Part shown: one piece after another, positions 11,581 to 23,611 of the stretch
Layout of the letters: each line of letters opens with the position of its first letter
Numbering within the stretch: position 1 is the stretch's first letter
NCBI GenBank assembly: GCA_022225965.2
Contig: JAKJXP020000006.1
Span: 124,001-188,000, forward strand
DNA length: 64,000 nucleotides
Source of the DNA: Diatrype stigma
Lineage: Eukaryota; Ascomycota; Sordariomycetes; Xylariales; Diatrypaceae
Direction of reading: 5' to 3'
The notes under the pieces: generated by a model
What the model saw: only the letters and a program-made list of their open reading frames with translations
Database searches by the model: none
What the model was told of the DNA's origin: nothing
Program-made: the position numbers and the translations under genes

Positions 11581-12891
11581 TAGTTTCATGTATGGGTTCC
11601 CCTAAAGCTTGACTTAGGTAATATAAGTGTCCAAGATACCCCTATACGTACTGGGCAGTAGCGTAACTAGGTATTACAGAAATCTCGAAGTTATTTGACT
11701 GTTTAACATTAATACGCAATTAGCAGCATGCAAGCCATTTAGTAGCCCTAGCAAGCCACGATTAGCATTGACAAGTCAGGACAGAGCCCCTCCCCTCCTT
11801 TTTTGTTTTGTTGTTCTGTGTTCACCGCCTAAAAAGGATGGCGGATTCGCAGCTACTCCGGTAGTTACAGCAAAGTATGCGCTAGCTATGCTACCAATCG
11901 CCAATCACCTATCAGAGTCCAGCGGAATGCAAGCAAAAGATTTGTGGGGGACCGCTGGGGTGTGAGGAGTACGACTACGACTACGATTAACTACCTCGCG
12001 CCCGTAGCCGTAGCCGTATGCGATGGTGCCGGAGTTATGTACATACATAGGTACTATACATACATACATACATACAGACTTACAGGCCCAAGGCCGTAGC
12101 TACATCCATCGTACTACCGTTTTTTTTACAATTTACCATCTGGCCTCTGGCCTCTGGGCATACACCATCAACCATCTACCTGACGCTCGCTCCCTCACAC
12201 ATTCATTCACCCTGTTCACCCCCATCTCAACGGGCGAGATTAGATTGGACAAGGCCAGGGTGTTTCTTCTCGGCTCTCTCTCTTTTTTTTTTATCTTTCT
12301 CCTCGAGACCTGGCGACCCGGATCCACACTCACTCTTTCCTCAACACCTTGTCCCGCGATCCAATTTCTATCCCCACCTCCCAGAACGGGGTTAAACCTC
12401 TACACCATTTCACCGGAGAAGGGGAAGGGTCTGCTGCTTTTGAGGGGACTCCAAGCCAAGGGATTCTATGCCTAGGTTTATCTACTGGTAGTAGTTGCTA
12501 AATTACACTACTCCCGGGCTTCCTCCTCATTTTATAGGCCTCCATTCGCTTTCCACCTGAACAGAGGAGCTTCGTCAAACTATCATTATACTCGCCCCGT
12601 CCACGTTGACGTTGACGGTGACCCTTTTGCCTCTGTCCCACCACGCCCGCTCGCTTCCAGTGTTGCTTGCTTCCACTCCGGTCAGGGGTTGGTTAGTTCG
12701 CAAATAAATACCCGAGAGTCGGGGCAACCTTGAAGCGAGGTAGTCGCAAGAGTTGCGCATGGCATTCGCTATTCGTGATTCGTGAACTCCCTGAAATCCT
12801 TTCTTTCGGACCTTGGCTGCGCTTCAACTCAATTCACCTCTACCACAACTTCTAGAGCCAATTGGGTCTCGACAGACCCCTCAAGTTCAAC
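11581..12891. other. Intergenic, promoter side of ceramide synthase gene
   Basis: About 1.3 kb of normal composition. It includes a short CATA/CATAC run near 12050-12075 and pyrimidine-rich stretches (12275-12300, 12540-12560) of the kind common in fungal promoters and 5' leaders. The open frame 12023-12475 looks like chance. Confidence 0.5.
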
Positions 12892-14694
12892 ATGGATGAT
12901 TCCACGACAAATTCGCCCAGTGCGATGAACATTGAGACCCCAGATATACAGCCTGAGCCCCAGCTCCCTGCGAAGAACGAGCCCATCGAGCCCCTTGAGC
13001 ATGTCGAACCTGTCGAGCCTGCCGGACCTGCCGGACCCGTCGAACCCCTCAAGCCTGTCGTTAAAGGACCTAAGGTGGAGAAGTCCAAGTTACCCATTCC
13101 AAGAACTTCGGCACAATCGCGAAATGGCATGAACGGCCCTCTATACATGCAAGCAAGCCACAACAGAATTATCATCCGCAGAGTTAGGAGGAAAGATGGG
13201 GGCATCATGAGGGGTCTAGCTCGCTGGCTCCTGGACAACCAGACAGGTATGCTCTCACCAATCTACCGAGATTGCACTATACCCGGATCACTTGGACCTA
13301 AGGACATGGAGTTCCTCTAACAAGCAATACTGTTCTAGGTTTCTCTTTCAACATCATTGCTTTAATCTTTCTTGCCCACACCCTCCTCCCGAAAGCGCGC
13401 CCGTACACCTTGAAGTTCTTCACCCTCTCGTACTTCAATCCAGACTCGGGACTTTACAGAATCGGCTGGGATGATTTCTACTTCATCACCTTCTGCATTG
13501 TGCTCTTCACTGGTCTCCGTGCTTTCTTCATGGAACATGTGCTAGCTCCGTTGGCGAAGCACTGGGGGGTTACGAAGAAAGGAGACGTAACGAGGTTTTC
13601 AGAACAAGCCTGGCTCCTGGTCTACTATAGTGCTTTCTGGCCCCTTGGAATGGTATGATCAATTGTTCGCCACGATTGTGCCGGGCGGTCAACGCTGGTG
13701 CAGAACTATGCATGTTGCAATCAAAGCTAACTTTTGAGGCAGTATATTTACTATAACTCCCCCTATTTTCTCGATTTGGGGGAACTATGGACAAATTACC
13801 CCACCAGGGAGTTAAGCGGCATTATGAAAGCATACCTACTCCCGCAATGGGCGTTTTGGTTACAACAGGTTCTGGTCATTCATATTGAAGAGCGACGGAA
13901 GGATCACTGGCAGATGCTTACCCATCACTTTATAACTGTTACTCTGATCGCCGCTTGCTACGCATATCACCACACTCGCGTCGGCAACCTTATCTTGGTT
14001 CTCATGGATGTGGTGGATCTGTTCCTTCCAGTAAGTTGGATCGTGCGCTCGGCCCGCCCCGGAACAACGATGCTAACCACTGAAATAGCTTGCCAAGTGC
14101 CTCAAATATACGGGATTCACCACGCTGTGCGATGCCATTTTCGGTGTCTTTATGCTCTCGTGGTTTGTAGCCCGGCACGTCTTGTACCTGGTAGTTTGCC
14201 ACAGCATTTGGAAGCAATCGCCCGAAATCATAGCCGATGGCTGCTGGCATGGGCCTGCTGACAACTTGACTGGGCCCTTCCCTGCCCCGGATCGATGGGG
14301 CCATCTGCTCGAGCCAATCAAGGAACCCGCCACCGGCACGGTCTGCTTCACTGAATCTGTGTTGAACGTGTTCTTGTTTTGCTTGCTATTCCTCCAAGCC
14401 ATCACCATATTCTGGTTCTTCATGATTATCCAGGTGGCCATCCGGGTGCTCAAGGGCGCAGGGGCTGAAGACATCAGGAGCGATGACGAAGGAGAGGAAG
14501 AAGAGGATTGTTACGAATACGAAGAGGCTCAACCGTACGAGGAAGAAGTGGGAGTTGAAGCTATCGACTTGAAGAATTGGGAGCGCCGGACGGGCGTGAA
14601 GAGGACTGCTACCTCCTCGGGTGTCAGCTTGCCTGGGCACAGTGATCGCAAGGAGCTTCTGGGGCGAATTGGGTGCGAGAAACAGGTCGATTGA
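12892..14694 (+). CDS. Ceramide synthase, Lag1/Lac1 family (TLC domain)
   Basis: Sphingoid-base N-acyltransferase of the ER membrane, making (dihydro)ceramide from a long-chain base and a fatty acyl-CoA. Exons 12892-13246, 13339-13652, 13743-14030 and 14089-14694 give 520 aa. The first ~100 residues are Pro/Glu-rich and cytosolic. Multiple hydrophobic helices then span a TLC domain. The Lag1 signature is clear: DHWQMLTHHFITVTL with the catalytic His pair at about 284-285, and HHTRVGNLILVLMDVVDLF downstream. The C-terminus is acidic and hydrophilic. ATG 12892 is the first ATG of the frame; the frame extends upstream only through non-ATG codons. Fungi usually have two or more paralogues (Lag1/Lac1, BarA), and which one this is cannot be told here. 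Confidence 0.94.
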
Positions 14695-16341
14695 AAAGGT
14701 TTTTTGGGTGCTTTGCAGACTGCTTTGCACAGTTTAAGTATATCGGGAATTCCGATACGGCGCAAGACCATATCAAATGGCATCAAGGAGGCGCTTGTTT
14801 GTGGCGTTAGCTAGGTGGAATTCCGTTCCCTACCCATGTGCCCCTGTACGGGCTCAACTGCTCTCGTTTTGAAGAGAAAAAGGTCGATCGTGCGGCGTTG
14901 TCCTTTCCCATCTCCCCTGGCCCACTGGCGTGCCTTGGAGGTTCTCTGGACTGGAAGGTAGTCAGTAAACTTTGCCAGAGTTCTTTGGCACAGAGGAAGG
15001 AAGGAGACATGAAGGGCTCCGCGAATAAGTGACATGCGTGTAGCATGCAAAAATGTGTATATAGGGTAGAGAAAACTTCATGATTATACCCCGTCTCCTA
15101 CTCCTGTTGTGGGATTGGAATTCACTTCGTTCTTTCGATTCAACTCTCATACCCCCTTTCGTCTCTGGCAGAATTGTAGAAATACTAATCATAATCATCA
15201 TCTAGACAAAGTACCCAACATGTTTCATATTCCCAGACTGATGGTGTTCCCTACAAGTGATAGTGATCATTTCATAAGCCTCTAGAGTTGTTGCCCTTGA
15301 TCACTACTGGTTATGCGGGTAGGAGTTGATATGCTAAGGCTTGGAAGAACCATCATAACGGAGCAAGAAAGACGGAAGGTCGAGAAGGCAAAAAGGAGAA
15401 GCGATGATATTAAAAAATATGGGTATAAAAAAGAAAGGGGGGGGGGGGTTGGAAAGGGGTAGTGTTTCCGATACTTGATTACCATGTATACGTTATCACC
15501 TGCCCCTTGCCCCAAATTCCATGCTCCTATATGCATTTTAATGTGTCATGTCTTCATCGAACTCTTTGGCTTAGTACTCTTATGATCACCTACATATATA
15601 CGCCCAGATCATTTCGAAGTTATTTTGAGTAGGGCGTAAAATTATTGAACCCTTCGTATTGCGCTGCAGGGTTCAAAGAGTAGGAAAAGGCGGTCTCAAT
15701 ATCTGCCTACGACCGGAGTCCTTTCTCCTTAAATACCACTGACTGCATGGTCGCCTGATGACTGGGTGCCTGGGTTAGTAGGGAATGAACTCAAAACCCA
15801 TATTACTGGAGGCCATCTAGTAAACTCAAAGGTCATGCACGGCCTCTTCTGACAGTCGCTTACTCTAATGGTTAATCGAACGACCTTGAGTTTTGCAGTG
15901 TTTCAAGCATTGCAATGTGCGTCATACAGTAGCATTGAGTTTTTGCTGATACTTATCCGCTGCTTTTGTCCTCTTGGCAATAATTTCCTCCCCAGGTTCT
16001 TACCTTGGTAAACTTAAAGAGTGTTTGACTATCGCACCGGAGTAAATGAAATTGCTTCTCAGTCGTGGTGATGCTCCCCAGCGTTAAACTCTTGCCCCTA
16101 GACCATAGCTTAAGTAGCACGGAGGTATAAGCCGGACAACCAAACCTTATAATGATGAAGTGCCCTCGACCTCATTAGGGGGACACATATAAGAAACTTG
16201 ATCTGCTGATCGTCTGATCTATCTTTCTGCTTTCTTCACCCTCTACGTTTCTTCTGTTGCCTTCTTCAAATATCTTATTTTCTTGAAAGCAATGTAATAC
16301 AAGACAATCCTAGATAGATATATTTTCGTAGCAAGGTGGTT
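14695..16341. other. Intergenic, 1.6 kb
   Basis: Holds the 3' end of the ceramide synthase gene and the promoter of the downstream orphan gene. A 12-base G run lies at about 15437-15448. ACATATAAG at about 16186-16194 is a plausible TATA-like element, followed by a pyrimidine-rich leader (16218-16275). No convincing gene. Confidence 0.5.
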
Positions 16342-19300
16342 ATGGGAAACTTCTTTGATCACCTGTGCGCGCTTCGCGATGCGGCACTGGACACGGCCTT
16401 CGGCATTACGCTTCCGGAAGACGGGCACCCTGCATCGCGAGAGGCAGCAGGCGGATCGTCAGACTCGTCTTCAGAAGAACCGTCTAGCGGCCTCTCGATG
16501 CAGCAACTGGTGAGGGCCCGGGAGGAGGCCGTCTTCGCCAGAACGACACCGACAGCGACCTTTACCAAAGCGGCACTGGACACAATGCAGGAGAACTACC
16601 CTGTCCTCGACTCGAGGTTAGAAAAGTTCCTGCAGCGGCAGTTCGTACGGGCCCGAGTCCCCGAGGAGAAACAGAATGTCCTCGCGCTCCTCGAAGCCCT
16701 GCGGTGCCACCAGGGAGCCTACAACAGGCTCTCCCGCCATCACATCACTGCGAACGCCCTGATCAAGGAGCTTCTGTGGGCGCACACCGAGAACTTCCAG
16801 GTCCTCGCCTACCTCCGCCGCTTCCAGGCAGATGGGGAGGAATATATCCACATATCGGAGGTGGCGAACATCATGGAACCCATCTTTGCGGACTGTGAGC
16901 TTTTTGACCGTCTGCGCACGGCGTGGGAGTCGGAAGAGTCAGCGTGCAAAGACGCTGTCGCAGCGCTGCAGAAGGGGAAGCGCCGGGCTGCCGCTGCCGC
17001 TGCAGCTGTCGCTTCTTCTTCTTCTTCTGGTGCCGAGACGGACGATGCCCTCGCGGATGCTGTAGGAGCTGCTTCCAAGATGCTACTGTCTGGAAGAAAA
17101 GGGCTTACAGCCCCTGGCCTGAGCGCCCATGGCTCGAATGTTACTTCCACAGGCACACAGTGCTGTGAGGACAGCAAGCTGGCCGAGAAGAAGCTCAAGC
17201 TATGGAAGGCGGAGTTCATGCAACAGCGCCTCTTCATACGCCGCCTCTGCATGTCTCTCGTCGCCAAAGGCATACGCATCCGCGTCGAATACGATGACAG
17301 CCCCCTGCCTGGTATCAAGCATCGACTCCTCAACGTGAACTCCATCGAAATGGCAGCGCATCCTTATTATGAAGATGATGAGGTCCATGCGCCCAAGGTC
17401 GAGCTCTCGGAGACCAGCAGGAGCGACGCCGAGCAAGCCATCGTCAACGGGTCCAACACTAATGACGATGATGCTAGTACTGCTGCTGCTGCTGTAAGGG
17501 TTTCAACGATTGATTCGCCGAGACACGAGATATTGCAGGATGAGTTTACGACCATATCTAATGATCCCAGGGCCGTGGAAATGCTGCGGGATGTGATACT
17601 CACAGACCTGGTCCGGTACGGCATCACCGTCGGTACACATATCAATAACAACAACGAGCTCATTATACGGCTAGCTCGACTGAGCAACGGATCTGTGCAG
17701 GATTCCAGCTACTTCAACAAGATCGAGCAGCTGGCCTGGGCCAGAGACGCCTCATTCAGCCAGGCTCTCCGCAAGAGATGGGTCGGCGTCCAGCAGGTCC
17801 TCGCGGGAAGCGCAGCGTGGTTCAGCGAAGAGTCGAACCCTTCTACCGACGGGAGCAGCTCCTCCTCCAAAATCGCGAAAATCGCTACCTTCAAAGACTC
17901 TACTGCCGTCTTCACGGGGCCGATGGAGGAAGATGCGCTGCGGGATGTCACGCGGGTGCTCTACTCCGCCAGCATCTTCACGCACTACGGCGAGGACCAC
18001 ACGACGCTCACCTTCCGGGACACGGCGCTGAGCGACATCGACTGCATGGGCATCGCGGTCCGCTGCGCGCTCGTCTACAAGCACGCCCTGCAGAAGGTGG
18101 ACCGCGCGCTCCGCAAGGCCTACAGGGGCATCCTCTTCGGCACGCCGTCGCAGTACCCCTGCAGCCGCCGTGCGACGGCCGAGCAGCAGCAGCGACAGCG
18201 GGAAGACAGCGGCGAGCAGCAGTTCTACAGAGCGCTCCGGTTTGCTATCTCGGGCCATCGCGCCATCGTGGAAACGAGGATTGGCGCCGTGGACACGCTC
18301 CTGGCCAAGTACGCTGAGCAGCAGACCAGCTATCTGAACCCCCAAACTACCACCACCACCACCACCCCCACGACAAAAAGACAAGAACCACGCACGGGCA
18401 GCAGCAGCAGCAGCGACTTCAGCAAGCAAGAACTCATCACCACCGCGCTGCGCAGCGCCCTCGCCACACACCCAGCCGAGGCCCTGCACCGCGCCCTCGC
18501 GGCGACCGTGTCGCAGATCCCGCCGCACCCGCGCAGCAGCAGCGGGCTGCACAGCTCGCGGGCGGAGCGGCAACTTCGCTCGCGCGCGGAGGGCGGCTAC
18601 GGGGCCGTCGACGAGCTGCTGCACGACGCGGCCCTAGCGGCCGTGTCAGCGTGGGAGTGGCGGGCGCGCCACGCCGCGCAGCAGGCCGGCGAGGCCGACC
18701 GCCGCCGCGCCACCGCCTACCAGCAGGTGCACGCGGCGGCGCTGCGCGGGCGGGCCGCCGACCAGGCCGAGCGGCTGGGCCGCCAGGACGCCGAGCTGCG
18801 GCGGCTCCGCGCCGTCGCCGGCCAGGTCGAGCGCGCGAGGGCCGAGATCGACGCCCTGAGGAGGGAGGCGCGGGTGCAGCAAGCGCGGGCGGGAGGTCGG
18901 GATTATGGGACTGTCCCGGCGGTGGCGTACCAGGTTGCTTATCACGGTGGCGATGGCGACGCAGCAGCCGCCGCCGCCACCGCCTCCGCCTCCGCCGCAC
19001 ATAATTTCACCACCTCGATGCGCATCTTGAACGCGGCCTTGAGGGAACACGTGATGAAGGACGAGCGAGTCCAGCAGCAGCAGTCCCAAGAGCAGCCGCA
19101 GTCTGAGGAAACGGCAGCAGCAACAACAACAAAGAAGACGGCGACGACACAGATGACCGAAGACGAGTCCACGGCCCAGATGCTGCGGGAAGGCATGCTG
19201 TCCCGACGAGAGGCGGTGATCCTCCTCCAGGAGCGAACGCGCGAGGTAACGGCGCTCCGAGTCGAGCTCCAGACGGCACTGCGACAGCAACAGCAGCAGC

Positions 19301-20190
19301 AGCAACAGCGGGGTGTTGAAAAGCTACGGGACCGGGACCGGGGTACCAGCGGCAGCCGTGTGCGAGGAGGCAGCGACGGGGTGCGGAAGCGGAAGCAGAA
19401 GCAGCAGCAGGCCGCAGAGCTGCGGGCGATGGTAAGCGAGAGCGCGCAGGCGCTGGCGCGGGAGCGGGAGCGCGCGGCGCGGCTCGAGAGCGCGCTGCAG
19501 AGCCAGACGAGCCTGCGCATCGCGCTCGAGGCCCAGCTCGCCAGCCAGAAACGGGCCACGGAGATCCAGTACGCCCGGCCCTCCGGCACTTCTTTCCTGG
19601 TTGGCAACAGCCAGAGCCAGCTCTGGCGGCCCCGGCCCCAGCTGCAGGGGATGATGATGATGGGCAGAAGATCCCTGGAAGGCGGCGTGGAGTGTGACGA
19701 TGACGACGGCGGAAAGAAGGAGGAGGAGGAGGAGGAGGAGGAGGAGGAGGAGGAGGAGGAGGAGGAGGAGGAGGAAGAAATCTTCGAGGACTGCGAAACG
19801 GGAGAAGACGAGGAAGAGTCTGTCGTAAGTTCAGAGGCGTACCCCCTTTCTTCTTCTTTTTCTTCCGCTGATTCTGAGCTCGAATTGCATAATACTGAAC
19901 AACAGCAACAGCAAAAGGCTTCCTGCACGGCAGAAGCGGATTGCGAATCCGAGCGTATGGTCGAGAGCGAGCTCAGCGACGACGACGACGACGACGATGA
20001 TGATGCCGATGACACTGCTAGCTCCACCTCAACCTCATCTTCATCCTCCTTCGTCGAAGTCGAGGAATACGACTGCGACGCCGACTCCCTGAGCGGAGAG
20101 AGCAGCGAGTTCGAGGACTTGGACGATGCCGAGAGCGTCTACAGCTTCATCTCGGAGTCCGATTTGGAAGGTGACTCTGACTCCGACTAG
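16342..20190 (+). CDS. Large low-complexity acidic protein, function unknown
   Basis: One uninterrupted frame of 1282 aa from ATG 16342 (the frame opens upstream only on non-ATG codons). I do not recognise a domain. Residues ~1-220 look globular and mostly helical (start NFFDHLCALRDAALDTAFG; later YPVLDSRLEKFLQRQFV and ISEVANIMEPIFADCELFD). The middle has further helical segments between Ser/Thr/Ala-rich linkers. About 750-900 and 990-1100 are Arg/Gln/Ala/Glu-rich with coiled-coil character, including a Gln tract. The last ~150 residues are extremely acidic: a ~24-residue Glu tract from a GAG repeat (19720-19778), an Asp tract and Ser/Asp repeats. Such tails occur in nuclear or chromatin-associated and scaffold proteins, but that is inference only. 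No intron is needed. Confidence 0.75.
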   Translation: MGNFFDHLCALRDAALDTAFGITLPEDGHPASREAAGGSSDSSSEEPSSGLSMQQLVRAREEAVFARTTPTATFTKAALDTMQENYPVLDSRLEKFLQRQFVRARVPEEKQNVLALLEALRCHQGAYNRLSRHHITANALIKELLWAHTENFQVLAYLRRFQADGEEYIHISEVANIMEPIFADCELFDRLRTAWESEESACKDAVAALQKGKRRAAAAAAAVASSSSSGAETDDALADAVGAASKMLLSGRKGLTAPGLSAHGSNVTSTGTQCCEDSKLAEKKLKLWKAEFMQQRLFIRRLCMSLVAKGIRIRVEYDDSPLPGIKHRLLNVNSIEMAAHPYYEDDEVHAPKVELSETSRSDAEQAIVNGSNTNDDDASTAAAAVRVSTIDSPRHEILQDEFTTISNDPRAVEMLRDVILTDLVRYGITVGTHINNNNELIIRLARLSNGSVQDSSYFNKIEQLAWARDASFSQALRKRWVGVQQVLAGSAAWFSEESNPSTDGSSSSSKIAKIATFKDSTAVFTGPMEEDALRDVTRVLYSASIFTHYGEDHTTLTFRDTALSDIDCMGIAVRCALVYKHALQKVDRALRKAYRGILFGTPSQYPCSRRATAEQQQRQREDSGEQQFYRALRFAISGHRAIVETRIGAVDTLLAKYAEQQTSYLNPQTTTTTTTPTTKRQEPRTGSSSSSDFSKQELITTALRSALATHPAEALHRALAATVSQIPPHPRSSSGLHSSRAERQLRSRAEGGYGAVDELLHDAALAAVSAWEWRARHAAQQAGEADRRRATAYQQVHAAALRGRAADQAERLGRQDAELRRLRAVAGQVERARAEIDALRREARVQQARAGGRDYGTVPAVAYQVAYHGGDGDAAAAAATASASAAHNFTTSMRILNAALREHVMKDERVQQQQSQEQPQSEETAAATTTKKTATTQMTEDESTAQMLREGMLSRREAVILLQERTREVTALRVELQTALRQQQQQQQQRGVEKLRDRDRGTSGSRVRGGSDGVRKRKQKQQQAAELRAMVSESAQALARERERAARLESALQSQTSLRIALEAQLASQKRATEIQYARPSGTSFLVGNSQSQLWRPRPQLQGMMMMGRRSLEGGVECDDDDGGKKEEEEEEEEEEEEEEEEEEEEIFEDCETGEDEEESVVSSEAYPLSSSFSSADSELELHNTEQQQQQKASCTAEADCESERMVESELSDDDDDDDDDADDTASSTSTSSSSSFVEVEEYDCDADSLSGESSEFEDLDDAESVYSFISESDLEGDSDSD

Positions 20191-20787
20191 ATCGGAAATG
20201 TGGCATGTAACCCTATCCATTCATTAGATATATCGCCGGTCTACCTATTTGGGTGATCAAGTAGGCAGGCCTCCCAAGATCGAAGTGCTTTATAACCCTT
20301 ACCCCTTTATAACAGCTACTGTGTTAGCAAATCGCGCTTTTGGCAGGGCGCACTCGCGTTTTGATTGGTTGATAAAAAAACATGAAACATGCTTGCAACT
20401 ATGGCTTACAAAAATACCAATTGATATCACATAGGGGATGCCAGAGAGCAATTATGAATGAATGGCAGTCTGTCCATTTGAGAGCACTACCTTTGGACGA
20501 AAAGGGGTATCCTCGATGAGATATCATGTGTGTATTAGTCTGTATTTTTAAGTTAAAAGGAATGTAATGAACTGCCGAGTTATAATCATATGCGCCATAA
20601 CCAATGCTGGTAACCTCCCTCCAGTCGACCGATGCTAATCCTTGCGTGTCCTCATGCTTTTGCCAATGCAATACTTATTATAGTTCCGAATACCATACCA
20701 TTAAATCCCATCCGAGCCCACCCCGAGACCAGTTATCCAATCCAATGCCTCCCATCCCATCATGCCAAACCCCAACTAACAGAGGAT
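20191..20787. other. Intergenic, convergent 3' ends
   Basis: About 600 bases between the orphan gene (+) and the secreted protein gene (-). Nothing beyond presumed 3' UTRs is visible. Confidence 0.5.
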
Positions 20788-21262
20788 TCAAGCCTGACCA
20801 GCAGGGCAGGAGACCTGCCAGGAGTTCCAGGCGTCGCCCTCCGTCGGCGGGCCGTTGCAGACGTTCAGAGTGGCTTCGCGCTGGCCCTCCGTGCAGGAAG
20901 CGTCGGTGTAGATATAGACTGCACATCGGGTGTTAGTCAACATTATATTCACATCATCCCCTCCTCCCTCGTCCTTCTCTCCACAAAAACTTACAGCTGC
21001 AGCCTTCGGCGGCCGGGAGGTTCCAGGTCTCCAGGTTCACGGACTGGACGCCGCCGCCCGGCGCGGTGTTAGCGAGGCTGTGGCACGCGTCGGTGTCGGA
21101 CCGGTCGACGGTGTAGAAGCCCTGGTTCCCCTCGTAGCAGCCGATCGCGGTGAAGATCCGGAACTGCGCCAGCCGGGGCCCGTCGCGCTGTATGGCGGCG
21201 GCGCTAGCGCCGGAGGCGGCGGCGAGGGCCGAGGCGGCGGCGAGGAGGGCGGGGAACTGCAT
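20788..21262 (-). CDS. Small secreted cysteine-containing protein
   Basis: Two exons (20995-21262 and 20788-20918) across a 76-nt intron (donor GTAAGT, branch GACTAAC, acceptor GTGCAG) give 132 aa. The N-terminus MQFPALLAAASALAAASGAS is a typical signal peptide (cleavage near 20-23). The mature part has six Cys (GCYEG, DACHS, EGCSF, ASCTE, NVCNG, VSCPA), enough for three disulfides, and no transmembrane segment or GPI signal. Size, secretion signal and even Cys number resemble fungal effector-like or hypothetical secreted proteins. I do not recognise a named family. A (GGGTTGA)n repeat lies about 140 bases upstream of the ATG. Confidence 0.82.
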
Positions 21263-21397
21263 TTTTGGGGGGGTTGGGTGGGTGGTATTATTGCAAAGTG
21301 GTAGGTGGAGGTTTGGATAGGTTATGTTTGTTTGGTGTGAAGTTTGAGGTTTAGGTATTCTTGAATGGAGTTAAACTCGTGATTGGTCTTTGGTTAA

Positions 21398-21401
21398 GGG
21401 T

Positions 21402-21433
<32 letters not shown>

Positions 21434-21438
21434 GGTTG
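21398..21438. repeat. (GGGTTGA)n short tandem repeat
   Basis: Five full heptamer copies and a partial one, in the upstream region of the secreted protein gene. The unit differs from the telomeric TTAGGG by an extra G. Confidence 0.9.
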
Positions 21439-23611
21439 TGGTTGATGATGGAGAGAGTTTGAACGAGACTACCTGATGAGCTTCGCCTCTTATTATACCA
21501 ACCTCCCTTACCTCTCTCTGGCAGTCTAGCTATGCACCCCCATACGTAGTAGTTGTCTGTCTCCGGCTACCCCGAATGCTGGCAGTAGCAGCAGTGGAAA
21601 CCAGCGTCGGCTCCGGGGCCCTCCTTGCTTCGCTCTGCGTCTGCTTACTTACTAGACTACTCGACTATGTATTCAGCTACGCTATTTCGAGAATACGACA
21701 TGCAGTGCGCTTTGGAGGAATGCCCGATGCTGTAGCGTTGCTGCCGTGCCCCATCCCGACGGCTGGGACGGGGCCTATGACCATCCCCGACGGCCAATCA
21801 TGCCGCGTGCGGGTTCCCAATTGGGGGGGAATTGCAGTGAGGAGAAGAAACCCCGGGAATCCCGTGGCTGTCTTTCTTCTCTTTTTTCTCCTCAACACCC
21901 CTCGAAGCCCCTCGACACCGCCTCGCCTCCCTCGCGCAGTTGGGACTTTGCACCTTGATCTGGCACGACTGGCAAGACTCAAGGTTGCAAGTTGCAAGGT
22001 TTCCGAGATGATCGACGGCCAGGCCTACGTAACTGCGTGCATACAACCTTGGAACGTAACTGCATGCATACAACGTAACTACATACATACACATACATCA
22101 CATACATACCTACTTACTTACCCTGCACCCATACGATACGTACGAACCATTCATCGCCCGTATCTCCCGATTGCCCGCCATTGCCCGCCATTGCCTGCCG
22201 CACCGCTGCCCGCCTTGTGGGGCAGACATAGTTCAATATCTTACGACTTCAAGGTTGCATTGAAGCAGCTGCATTGAGGTTGTATCAGCACCAACGCCAC
22301 CAACGCAACTACCGGAGGCTGAGGATTCGCTTAACTATCGTTTCTGTGTCCCGGACTCTCGGGCATGTCTACGAAACATTAAGCATGATCCATTCAACAC
22401 CACCTGTTGGCGGCATGGTCGACCTTCATTCTACGTCTACCGCGTGCTTTGCTTTGCTTTGCTTTGTTTTTGCCTTGCGGGTTCCGCACCCTACCAGCAT
22501 AACAGTTACACCACCACATACCACGTACCACATACCTGACAGTCCGGTCTCGCCTGCGTAAGCTCGGAGATTCAGGCGATGCTGTAGGCCAATAGGGATC
22601 TTACCCGGCCGTACTGACACAGCTTACAAGATCCACGGGGCATTTCCAACTCTATTTCCAAAGCCCATTCACGAGGCAGCAAAATGCTCAGCCCAGCCGG
22701 GCTGACGATTCGTGTCATCGTGGGCTCGTGGCACACAGGTAGGCAGGTATGTGTTGTGTGAGTAGGCAGTGCGCCAGCACATCGTGATGACATATGTGTG
22801 CGAAGCAAGGACACTTGTTTTCAATAGCGTCGATCGTCGGCTTCCCTGGTGATCACCTGGTTGCCTCCTGACCTATGGAAATCCCGACTATGGGCAATTG
22901 CCAACATGTTCTTGGGATTACCGCTATACTGCCTCATCAGCAAGACGGCTTCGGGTTTGCTGGTTCCCACTGAGTAGACCACTTCAGTCTAATGATGGCA
23001 CCTATGCGTAAGCACTTCCCAAGGCTCCCATGCCATGTGGTTATTCTTAGCCGGGACTCTTGAGGTGACTACTGGAGCGGATATCAGGGAAGAAGGCGCG
23101 GATTCGGATGAACTGGACCAAAATGCCTTGATCTAGCAACCTGAAAGCCCGAGACTCTGACATCCTGTGTGCATGGATTCATAGGAAACTTACTCGTAAC
23201 TACGAATTTAGTCAACGGCGCCCAGCTGGACAACTCATACTATCAGTTCGTCATCGTTCTCCAAAGGGACGCGAGGGACAACAACCTCCCCGCCGCGCGT
23301 CCGATCAATTGATTAAGCATCGTTCACTATAGTGTTACTGCTCACAGCAAAGCCTGTTCTGTACAGTATCACCAAGCTCGGCACAAACTACTACGGTTTA
23401 CACAGGAGCGATCAAGCGTCGGCGCTGGGTTTTCTGCCGGCCTTGTAGACTTTGTTCCTATACATAGTAGCCAGAACAGGCTCTATTTATTTTGACACCT
23501 CGAAGGTGGATCCCGAAAGGGCAAAGCGTTATTGGAGTACTTCGTGCCCTCGACAAGGGAACAGGCAATATGAAAAGGGGGCGGAGACCACAAAAAGAAA
23601 AGATAAAAAAA
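21439..23611. other. Intergenic, 2.2 kb
   Basis: Contains short CATAC (22080-22110) and CTTTG (22445-22470) runs. The 233-residue open frame at 21576-22277 crosses simple repeats and has no recognisable domain, so I do not call it. No RNA gene seen until the tRNA at 23612. Confidence 0.5.

Noticed and set aside
21398..21438. GGGTTGA repeat as an interstitial telomere
   Set aside because: The unit is a heptamer, not TTAGGG, and no second telomere-like array supports a fusion site.
21576..22277. 233-residue plus-strand open frame
   Set aside because: It runs through simple CATAC repeats and has no domain or codon pattern like the real genes; several overlapping frames are equally open.
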